Part shown: piece after piece, positions 1 through 4,532 of the stretch
Numbering within the stretch: the first letter of the stretch is position 1
How the letters are laid out: the number at the start of each line of letters is the position of its first letter
Assembly: GCA_027625215.1 (NCBI GenBank)
Contig: JAQBWJ010000199.1
Span: 1-5,495 of the forward strand
Source: Candidatus Poribacteria bacterium
GTDB taxonomy: Bacteria > Poribacteria > WGA-4E > GCA-2687025
Direction: 5' to 3'
DNA: 5,495 nt
Notes under the pieces: model-generated
The model's input: the letters and a program-made list of their open reading frames with translations, nothing else
What the model was told of the DNA's origin: nothing
The model's database searches: none
Translations under genes and position numbers: made by a program

Positions 1-39
1 CCTCTCCCTTTGAGGGAGAGGGGTTAGGGGTGAGGGTGG
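1..39. repeat. Hairpin joined to G-quadruplex-type motif (probable intergenic repeat, left end cut by window)
   Basis: Bases 1-9 and 13-21 are perfect reverse complements (9-bp stem CCTCTCCCT, 3-nt loop TTG). The right arm runs into four G-runs at 14-16, 20-23, 27-30 and 34-36, separated by 3-nt loops AGA, TTA and TGA. This fits the G3+N1-7 quadruplex pattern exactly on the plus strand. The stem and the quadruplex use the same G-runs, so the two folds would exclude each other. I recall similar GGGAGAGGG...GGGTGAGGG palindromic elements from intergenic DNA of many bacterial genomes, so a dispersed repeat is likely, but copy number cannot be judged here. The element starts at base 1 and probably extends leftwards. 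Confidence 0.6.
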
Positions 40-45
40 TCGCCC

Positions 46-62
46 GTCCGACGAAGTCGGAC
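46..62. other. Perfect 7-bp hairpin downstream of PhyH copy B
   Basis: GTCCGAC (46-52) and GTCGGAC (56-62) are perfect inverted repeats with a GAA loop (TTC when read on the minus strand). It lies 26 nt beyond the stop codon of the last minus-strand gene, where a transcript-end hairpin would sit. No T-run follows it on either strand, so it is not a canonical intrinsic terminator. It may protect the mRNA 3' end, or belong to the repeat at 1-39. Confidence 0.45.
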
Positions 63-88
63 ACCTCACAAACAAACCCCCCAACAAT

Positions 89-934
89 TCACCCTGCCGC
101 CTCAGCCTGCGACTCATCCTCCCACCTGTCCACCCCAACAAGTTTCTTCCCCAGCGGCGACAACACCGCCGTCGTCCCGTGCAGTTCCTCCACCCGACGC
201 GGATCGCCGGGAAACGCCCGTCCGCCCTGACACAGACGCTTCTGCCACAGTTCCACCCGCCGCAGACGCGCCTCCTCGTCGTCCTCCCGCGCCGGGCGCA
301 TCGAGATATACTGCGCCAGTCGCGGCTTGTCCGACCGATTATGCCCGTTCCCATGCGCCAGCGCGCGATGCCAGATGAGGAAATCGCCCTGCTTGCCGGG
401 GATCGCCGTCGCTTCCAACGTCTTCAGGTCGGGCGCGACGGGATCGACTTCCCGCGTCAGCAGTTTGTGGATGCCGGGGATGCACTGAAACCCGCCTTGA
501 TCCTCCGCCGTGTCCCGCAGATACAACACGCCCTGCACCCCGAACCGCACCGGCAGTTGCGACGTGTCCGCATCCCAATGCATGAATCCGGGATGACCGT
601 ATTCGGGGTACTTCGGGTTGGAGGGTGGCTTCATGTTGGCTCGGTCCATCGTGACCCATAGTTTGTGCGTGCCGTGTATCTGCGAAAACGCCGCGTGGAG
701 CGTCTCGTTCTGCCGATTCGTCCACAACGCCTGATGCTGGTACAGTTCGACCATCCCGCCCCCGCGACGATGCGGTTCGCGGTACCAGTCGTCCGGGTTG
801 TCCCGATCCATGCCGAGAAAGTCCCAAATCGCGTCCACGACCGCCTCGCAGTCGTCCTTTGAGACGGCGTTCTTGATGACAACATACCCGTGTTCGTCAA
901 AAAAATCGAAGTCTTGTTGGCTCAATACGGACAT
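89..934 (-). CDS. Phytanoyl-CoA dioxygenase (PhyH) family protein, copy B
   Basis: Cytoplasmic non-haem Fe(II)/2-oxoglutarate-dependent oxygenase of 281 aa, a normal PhyH length, with no signal peptide. The family couples 2-oxoglutarate decarboxylation to hydroxylation of a small-molecule substrate, which is unknown here. The iron ligands are visible: His119 and Asp121 (HWD) and distal His194 (HGNG). Arg205 in KPRLAQY is the expected 2-oxoglutarate anchor. Other conserved parts are an early DFFDEHGYVV segment, GGGMVELYQHQALW around 58-71, DTAEDQGGF at 141-149 and a C-terminal LSPLGKK. I chose the ATG at 934 over an in-frame ATG at 949 for two reasons. GGGAGG (942-947) lies 7 nt before 934 and overlaps the 949 start. 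Copy A also begins with the equivalent MDKVLSQDD. It follows the toxin stop by 18 nt, so the two are probably co-transcribed. About 65% identical to copy A by hand alignment. Confidence 0.93.
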   Translation of the reverse strand: MSVLSQQDFDFFDEHGYVVIKNAVSKDDCEAVVDAIWDFLGMDRDNPDDWYREPHRRGGGMVELYQHQALWTNRQNETLHAAFSQIHGTHKLWVTMDRANMKPPSNPKYPEYGHPGFMHWDADTSQLPVRFGVQGVLYLRDTAEDQGGFQCIPGIHKLLTREVDPVAPDLKTLEATAIPGKQGDFLIWHRALAHGNGHNRSDKPRLAQYISMRPAREDDEEARLRRVELWQKRLCQGGRAFPGDPRRVEELHGTTAVLSPLGKKLVGVDRWEDESQAEAAG

Positions 935-941
935 GACGACG

Positions 942-947
942 CCTCCC
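942..947 (-). promoter_or_regulatory. Shine-Dalgarno site that decides the PhyH copy B start
   Basis: On the minus strand GGGAGG lies 7 nt before the ATG at 934. The upstream in-frame ATG at 949-947 overlaps this site and has no comparable site of its own, so it is unlikely to be the start. The site falls in the 18-nt gap after the toxin stop codon (953-955), which suggests translational coupling to the toxin gene. Confidence 0.7.
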
Positions 948-952
948 ATTCG

Positions 953-1294
953 TCATAAATACTCGACTTTGTTTCGCATTTCCTCTGGATTGAGCATCAC
1001 CGCGTACTCCAGCAACCGTCGAATCCGTTCGCCGATTGTATACCGCGTTGCCGGAGCAAAAAGGATTCCCCAATGCTCCCGACCGGACTGTTCCCATACA
1101 ACAGCAAGCCGCAAAAAATCATCGTCGTGGGTGAACAAAACGGCGCGTTCCCGAATCGCATATTCCAGTTGTTCCGAGTCGTCGATTCCCAGATTACCGA
1201 CGTCGCGCGCCGATTGCGCGTTCACATTTCGACGGCGAAGTTCATCCGCGATGACCGTCGGAACATGCTCATCCGTGTAGATTCGAAGCGGCAC
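953..1294 (-). CDS. DUF5615 (PIN-like) family protein, probable toxin of a type II toxin-antitoxin pair
   Basis: Small 113-aa protein matching the DUF5615/COG4634 PIN-like group, predicted to be metal-dependent RNases acting as toxins. Visible landmarks are YTDEHVP (6-12, acidic Asp8 and Glu9) after the first strand, a central acidic stretch IDDSEQLEYA (37-46), and VLFTHDDDFLRL (52-63) holding the second acidic cluster (Asp57-Asp59). The tail LNPEEMRNKVEYL is also typical. The start is GTG, preceded by a strong GGAGGAGA site (1301-1308) with 6-nt spacing. That site lies inside the antitoxin gene, whose 3' end overlaps this gene by 26 nt, so translation is probably coupled to the antitoxin. 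RNase activity is inferred from the family. The core acidic residues look intact, so there is no sign of decay. Confidence 0.85.
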   Translation of the reverse strand: MPLRIYTDEHVPTVIADELRRRNVNAQSARDVGNLGIDDSEQLEYAIRERAVLFTHDDDFLRLAVVWEQSGREHWGILFAPATRYTIGERIRRLLEYAVMLNPEEMRNKVEYL

Positions 1295-1613
1295 GTCGCT
1301 TCTCCTCCAACACCGATCCGGAGAAACGCTCTTCCATTCGCTTCACGAACTCTTCACTCTCGCGGATCTCCCGATGAATCTCTTCGGTGTGATCGTAATA
1401 GTACGACAGCGCGTCGTGAACTTGCGCGAGCGTCAGATGCGGATGCGCGGTAACGATCTCATCCGGCGACCAACCCATCAGTTCATACTCGGTCACGATA
1501 TACGAGACTTTGAGCCGTGTCCCTTTGATGATGGGTTTTGCACCCGCGAACCCCTCCCTCCGCGTGATGTAGGGGTGATCGGTTGCCGTCTCGACGGTCT
1601 GAATCGTGGTCAC
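1269..1613 (-). CDS. DUF433 domain protein, probable antitoxin
   Basis: A 114-aa protein with a DUF433/COG2442 domain, a winged-helix-like DNA-binding fold usually encoded next to PIN-type toxins. The hallmark pattern is visible: HPYITRREG (13-21), a glycine-rich KPIIKGTRLKV stretch (27-36), YELMGWSPDEIVTAHPHLTLAQVHDAL (about 43-69) and YYYDHTEEIHREI (71-83). The charged tail (84-114) would be the toxin-binding part by analogy with other antitoxins. I prefer the GTG at 1613: GGGGA (1620-1624) lies 6 nt before it and the family domain begins soon after. An in-frame GTG at 1631 would add six residues but lacks a well-placed site. It comes first in the pair, overlapping the DUF5615 gene by 26 nt, the usual antitoxin-first order. 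By analogy it may repress its own promoter, possibly within 1614-1688. Confidence 0.85.
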   Translation of the reverse strand: MTTIQTVETATDHPYITRREGFAGAKPIIKGTRLKVSYIVTEYELMGWSPDEIVTAHPHLTLAQVHDALSYYYDHTEEIHREIRESEEFVKRMEERFSGSVLEEKRRAASNLHG

Positions 1614-1688
1614 AATCGTTCCCCAAAGCACGTGGAATCGTCCGCCCCAACCATAACACGCCCGAAATCAGCCCGCACCGTTCGAGGT
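1614..1688 (-). other. Gap before the toxin-antitoxin pair; possible own promoter or operator
   Basis: This 75-nt gap separates the propeller stop codon from the antitoxin start. It is the longest gap in the minus-strand cluster and the only one able to hold a promoter. Apart from the antitoxin Shine-Dalgarno site at 1620-1624, I found no convincing -35/-10 pair or clear operator palindrome by eye. If the module is separately regulated, the control region should be here. Confidence 0.3.
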
Positions 1689-2654
1689 CTATTTCAGGAT
1701 TTTCAGCCATCCCCAGACCGACATCGCCATATTCTTCGGCTTCACCGCCAACGGATCATAGCCGATCCACGACGTTGAGGACACGAACGTCACGCCCGGC
1801 GGCGGCTCGAACAGCAACGTCGGATCGCCCCCGTCCCGATCCATCGCGTAGATGCCGAGCGGCGTCTTCTCCGCCCGGTCGTAGTACGTCGCGAACGCCA
1901 GCGTGCGTCCGTCTGGAGCGAACGCCGGGTCGCCGCTGAAGCAGACGTCCGGCATCAACCGCTCAAGCCGCCCGGTGCGCATGTCGTAGACGGTCGGGCT
2001 GGGCATCCGGGTGTCGTGCGGACTCGTGAACGCGATCGCGTCTTCCGTCGACGACCACGACGGATGACCCATCCCCCAGTTGAACGTCGTCGCGTCCGCC
2101 AGATAGCGTGAACCCGTCCCGTCGATGTCCATCACATGCAACTGCCAGAGGGAGTAGTAGGCGATGGACGAGCCGTTTGGGGACACGGAAGCGAAAAACG
2201 CCGTTCCGTCGTCCAGCAGTCGCTCGACGTTCCCTCCGTCCGCGTCCATCCGAAACAGCCCGATGAGCCCATCCCGGCGCGACCCGAACACGATGTGCCG
2301 ACCGTCCGGCGTCCACGACGGGAACCGATCCCACGCCTCGTGCTGCGTCAGGTTGACCGGTTCGCCGTCCGGTTCCATGTCCGCGTCGAATTTCAGGCGA
2401 TAGATCTCTCCGTGCGACGCATACAGAATCGCCCGATGCGGCGGCGACCACGACGCGATCGTCTGATCCCCGACGTCCTTCACCAGCAGTTCGACCCGCC
2501 CGGTCTCCGGGTCGCCGCTGTACAGGTTGACCGGGTTCGGGCTGATAAGTCCGGTGAACGTCACCCGCAGCGAATCCGCCGTCCCGTGCCACGCGAAACC
2601 CAGCGCACAGATCGCCACGAGAATCGGCAACGTCGCGCGCGGAACTCTCACCAT
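1689..2654 (-). CDS. Exported TolB-like beta-propeller (PD40 repeat) protein
   Basis: A 321-aa protein with an N-terminal Sec-type signal peptide: Arg3/Arg6, a hydrophobic stretch TLPILVAICALGFAW (8-22), and probable cleavage after Gly-Thr-Ala (24-26). There is no good lipobox, because Ile precedes Cys16. The rest is a series of WD40-like PD40 blades with the W/F-x-P-D/N-G-x-x-I/L-A/V-F/Y core: about 67-103, 112-147 (SWTPDGRHIVFGS), 155-187 (VSPNGSSIAYYS), 198-233 and 243-281 (FAPDGRTLAFAT). Residues 28-58 and the C-terminus could close a sixth blade. Such propellers act as binding scaffolds in the periplasm or outside the cell; no catalytic motif is visible. It is not TolB of the Tol-Pal system: it is shorter, lacks the TolB N-terminal domain and has no tol/pal neighbours. 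The ATG start has GGAGGAGA (2661-2668) 6 nt upstream. It follows PhyH copy A by 19 nt, so co-expression is likely. The ligand is unknown. Confidence 0.85.
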   Translation of the reverse strand: MVRVPRATLPILVAICALGFAWHGTADSLRVTFTGLISPNPVNLYSGDPETGRVELLVKDVGDQTIASWSPPHRAILYASHGEIYRLKFDADMEPDGEPVNLTQHEAWDRFPSWTPDGRHIVFGSRRDGLIGLFRMDADGGNVERLLDDGTAFFASVSPNGSSIAYYSLWQLHVMDIDGTGSRYLADATTFNWGMGHPSWSSTEDAIAFTSPHDTRMPSPTVYDMRTGRLERLMPDVCFSGDPAFAPDGRTLAFATYYDRAEKTPLGIYAMDRDGGDPTLLFEPPPGVTFVSSTSWIGYDPLAVKPKNMAMSVWGWLKILK

Positions 2655-2660
2655 CCGCCT

Positions 2661-2668
2661 TCTCCTCC
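2661..2668 (-). promoter_or_regulatory. Strong Shine-Dalgarno site of the propeller gene
   Basis: GGAGGAGA on the minus strand lies 6 nt before the ATG at 2654. It is the same octamer at the same spacing as the toxin gene's site (1301-1308). It sits in the 19-nt gap after PhyH copy A, supporting co-transcription and the chosen start. Confidence 0.75.
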
Positions 2669-2673
2669 AGCCG

Positions 2674-3507
2674 TTACACCGCCGCCTGATCCTCCCACGT
2701 CTCCAACCCCAACACCCGCTTCCCCAGCGGACTCAGTTCCGCTGTCGTCCCGCGTTCCTCTTCCCACTTGCGCGGATCGCCCGGGAACGCCCTCCCGCCG
2801 GGGCACAGCCGATCCCGCCACAGACTGATCCGACGCTGTCGCCCCTCTTCGTGCGACTCGTTCGCGGGCGACATCGTGATGTACTGCGCCAGTCGCGGCT
2901 TATCCGACGTGTTCAACCCGTTCCCGTGCGGCAACCCGATGTGCCAAATCAAAAAATCGCCCGCTTTGCCCGGAATCTGCACGGACTCCAACTCTTTCAG
3001 ATCGGGCGCGACGGGGTTCTCCTCTCGCGTCAGCATCTTGTGGACGCCCGGTACGCAACGGAATCCGCCCTGATTCTCCGCCGTGTCCGCCAGATACAAC
3101 ACCCCCTGCAACCCAAACCGCAACGGCAGTTTGTCCGTGTTCGCATCCCAGTGCAGGAAGCCTCTGTCGTTGTATTCGGGGTATTTCGGGTTGATCGGCG
3201 GCTTCATGCTCGCCCTGTCCATCGACACCCACAGTTTATGCGTGCCCCACAGTTGGGCGTACGCGGCGTGAATGCGCGGCGACTGCCGATTGTTCCACAA
3301 CGCCTGATGCTGGTAGATTTCGACCATCCCCCCGCCCCGCATCGGTTCCTTGTACCAGGTGTCGGGATCGTTCGGGTCTTTTTCGAGAAACGTCCAAAGC
3401 GTGTCGATCAGATAGTCGAGGTTCTCTTGCGGGACAGCGTCGTGAAGAATGACATAGCCGTTTTCGTCGAAAAAATCGAGGTCGTCTTGCGACAGTACTT
3501 TATCCAT
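2674..3507 (-). CDS. Phytanoyl-CoA dioxygenase (PhyH) family protein, copy A
   Basis: A 277-aa cytoplasmic Fe(II)/2-oxoglutarate oxygenase and the first gene of the minus-strand cluster. The active site is complete: His120-type facial triad in RGFLHWD (His119, Asp121), distal His194 in LPHGNG, and Arg205 in SDKPRLAQY for 2-oxoglutarate. It aligns with copy B almost without gaps. I count 150 of 217 identities from residue 61 to the end and about 65% overall, with least similarity in the N-terminal helix (24-43) and the last 15 residues. Both share the subfamily signature GGGMVExYQHQALW and the tail LSPLGK. The ATG at 3507 is the natural start; its Shine-Dalgarno site is weak (an AGGA about 12 nt upstream). 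The promoter should lie in the repeat-bearing region to its right. The substrate is unidentified. PhyH members include hydroxylases of fatty acyl-CoAs, ectoine and secondary metabolites, so the family name does not imply phytanate metabolism. Confidence 0.94.
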   Translation of the reverse strand: MDKVLSQDDLDFFDENGYVILHDAVPQENLDYLIDTLWTFLEKDPNDPDTWYKEPMRGGGMVEIYQHQALWNNRQSPRIHAAYAQLWGTHKLWVSMDRASMKPPINPKYPEYNDRGFLHWDANTDKLPLRFGLQGVLYLADTAENQGGFRCVPGVHKMLTREENPVAPDLKELESVQIPGKAGDFLIWHIGLPHGNGLNTSDKPRLAQYITMSPANESHEEGRQRRISLWRDRLCPGGRAFPGDPRKWEEERGTTAELSPLGKRVLGLETWEDQAAV

Positions 3508-3515
3508 GGTGTTTC
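3506..3515. repeat. Inverted copy of the GAAACA unit overlapping the PhyH copy A start codon
   Basis: ATGGTGTTTC is the exact reverse complement of array unit 3671-3680 (GAAACACCAT). Read on the minus strand, the unit GAAACACCAT runs into the PhyH copy A start, so its AT is the first two bases of the ATG. A factor recognising the array could therefore also cover this translation start. Confidence 0.4.
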
Positions 3516-3620
3516 GATCCTGCCTTCAAAGTCGGTTAAGCCGTTGGTGAGGAAGGGTAGCGACGAACGCCCTATTGTGCAACGGTGTACGAACAAATCC
3601 ACCGTTTCCTGACCCCCGGT

Positions 3621-3680
3621 GCAACTTCATGAAACACGGTGAAACATCGTGGAACATGGTGAAACAAAATGAAACACCAT
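3621..3680. repeat. Six tandem imperfect 10-bp units (consensus GAAACAnnRT)
   Basis: Successive decamers read GCAACTTCAT, GAAACACGGT, GAAACATCGT, GGAACATGGT, GAAACAAAAT and GAAACACCAT. Positions 1 (G), 3-5 (AAC) and 10 (T) are invariant in all six units, and position 6 is A in five. The period is exactly 10 bp, close to one helical turn, so any protein bound to each unit would sit on one DNA face. A TTCATGAA palindrome (3626-3633) spans the first junction, and ATGGTG (3656-3661) pairs with CACCAT (3675-3680). An array of regulator sites or a low-complexity tandem expansion would both fit. Confidence 0.65.
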
Positions 3681-3742
3681 TTTGAGCCGTAAATCGCCAC
3701 AAACGCCGATGATCACTCGATTCTTGTGTGGAACACCTCCAG

Positions 3743-3752
3743 CCGTGTTTCA
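3743..3752. repeat. Inverted copy of the GAAACA unit ahead of the SDR gene
   Basis: CCGTGTTTCA is the exact reverse complement of 3630-3639 (TGAAACACGG) in the tandem array. It lies 33 nt before the SDR start codon. A related direct-orientation match, GTGGAACAC at 3728-3736, lies just before it and resembles GTGGAACAT at 3649-3657. Confidence 0.45.
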
Positions 3753-3784
3753 CTCGCCCAACCGCGAAAGGAACCTTGCCAACA

Positions 3785-4504
3785 ATGCGACTCCAAGGCA
3801 AAACCGCCCTCATCACCGGCGCGGGACGCGGCATCGGGCGCGCCATCGCCCACGCTTTCGCGGACGAAGGCGCGAACCTCGTCCTCGCCTCCCGCACCGT
3901 ATCCGAACTGAACGCAACGGCGGATGAAACCCGACAACGCGGCGCGGAAACCCTCTCCATCCCCACCGACTTGGCGGACGACACGCAACTCGACGCCCTC
4001 GTCGCCCAAACCTACGACCGTTTCGGCGGCGTCGATCTCTTGGTGAACAACGCGGGCGTCGCCATCCATCACCCCGTCCCCGACATCCCTATCGACGTGT
4101 GGGACTTGACGATGCGGATGAACATGCGTGCGCCCTTCCTCCTGACCCGCGCCTTCTGGAACAACATGGTCGAACGCGGCGGCGGCGTCATCGTGAACGT
4201 CTCGTCCATCTCCGGCAAGAGGTCGGGCGCGGGCAACGCAACCTATTCCGCCTCGAAGTTCGGCATCATCGGCTTCACGGAGTCGCTCGCTCAGGCGGGG
4301 CGGTCGGTGAACATCCGCGCCGTCGCGCTGTGTCCGGGTCCCGTCTCGACGGTGATGCGCGCCGGAAACAACCCCTCCGAAGACCCCGCAACCATCCTCA
4401 AACCGGAGGACATCGCGGCGGCGGCGGTGTACATCGCCACGCAACCCGCAAGAGTGCTGATCCGCGAAGTCGTCGTGGAGTTAAACCCCTCCGGCATCGC
4501 GTAA
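3785..4504 (+). CDS. Classical short-chain dehydrogenase/reductase (SDR) family oxidoreductase
   Basis: A 239-aa cytoplasmic NAD(P)-dependent oxidoreductase with a Rossmann fold. Visible motifs in order: TGAGRGIG cofactor loop (11-18), Asp62 after the third strand, NNAG (88-91), and the catalytic tetrad Asn113, Ser141, Tyr154, Lys158 (YSASK). CPGPVST follows at 183-189. Ser36-Arg37 at the end of the second strand suggests NADP(H) preference. The C-terminus (IREVVVELNPSG) lacks the DGG typical of FabG-type 3-oxoacyl-ACP reductases and looks more like the YdfG-like branch, so I assign no specific reaction. I chose the ATG at 3785 because the family N-terminus (MRLQGKTALITG) begins there. AAAGGAA (3767-3773) lies upstream with slightly long spacing. 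An in-frame GTG at 3728 would add 19 unconvincing residues. The gene is divergent from PhyH copy A and convergent with leuB, whose stop codon is 28 nt away. Confidence 0.93.
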   Translation: MRLQGKTALITGAGRGIGRAIAHAFADEGANLVLASRTVSELNATADETRQRGAETLSIPTDLADDTQLDALVAQTYDRFGGVDLLVNNAGVAIHHPVPDIPIDVWDLTMRMNMRAPFLLTRAFWNNMVERGGGVIVNVSSISGKRSGAGNATYSASKFGIIGFTESLAQAGRSVNIRAVALCPGPVSTVMRAGNNPSEDPATILKPEDIAAAAVYIATQPARVLIREVVVELNPSGIA

Positions 4505-4532
4505 CGCGATTCGTCCCCTCGTCGCGCGCCCC

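Larger units (their letters stand above)
3508..3784. promoter_or_regulatory. Divergent intergenic region between PhyH copy A and the SDR gene
   Basis: These 277 bases separate two genes read outwards, so both promoters should lie here. The right two-thirds is AT-richer than the surrounding genes and carries the GAAACA repeat array (3621-3680) and inverted copies. The part nearest PhyH (3520-3600) shows no repeat or clear structure except a GTGCAAC heptamer (3577-3583) seen again at 3619-3625. I could not pick sigma70-type -35/-10 boxes with confidence on either strand. No small gene in it is convincing. Confidence 0.55.

Noticed and set aside
179..661. Plus-strand open frame opposite PhyH copy B
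   Set aside because: Shadow of the PhyH gene. Its likeness to the frame opposite copy A follows from the homology of the real genes, not from a conserved antisense protein.
2136..2828. Plus-strand open frame opposite the propeller and the end of PhyH copy A
   Set aside because: It spans two real genes and their gap, with a Pro/Arg-rich low-complexity translation and no recognisable domain.
3550..3600. Sigma70 promoter for PhyH copy A (TTGCAC, 17-nt spacer, TACCCT on the minus strand)
   Set aside because: Each box matches the consensus at only three of six positions, which is expected by chance in this much sequence.
2527..3612. Long plus-strand open frame (361 codons) opposite PhyH copy A
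   Set aside because: It lies antisense to a well-supported PhyH gene, is rich in Arg, Pro and Gln as expected of a GC-rich shadow frame, and shows no family motif.
3621..3680. CRISPR-like array
   Set aside because: The units are 10 bp and directly adjacent, with no spacers. CRISPR repeats are about 23-47 bp separated by unique spacers, and no cas gene is present.
3728..3784. 19-residue N-terminal extension of the SDR from an upstream GTG
   Set aside because: The extension has no family counterpart, begins in repeat-related sequence, and the ATG at 3785 sits exactly at the usual SDR N-terminus.
3526..3984. Minus-strand open frame across the intergenic region and the SDR 5' end
   Set aside because: It overlaps the SDR Rossmann motif region on the opposite strand. 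Its repetitive Phe/Met/His segment is only the translated 10-bp repeat array.
3713..4444. Long minus-strand open frame opposite the SDR gene
   Set aside because: Antisense to the SDR, whose complete motif set is on the plus strand. The translation is Arg/Gly/Asp-rich without a domain.
4505..4526. Possible terminator between the convergent SDR and leuB genes
   Set aside because: CGCGA (4505-4509) and TCGCG (4522-4526) form only a 5-bp stem with a 12-nt loop and no T-run, which is too weak to call.
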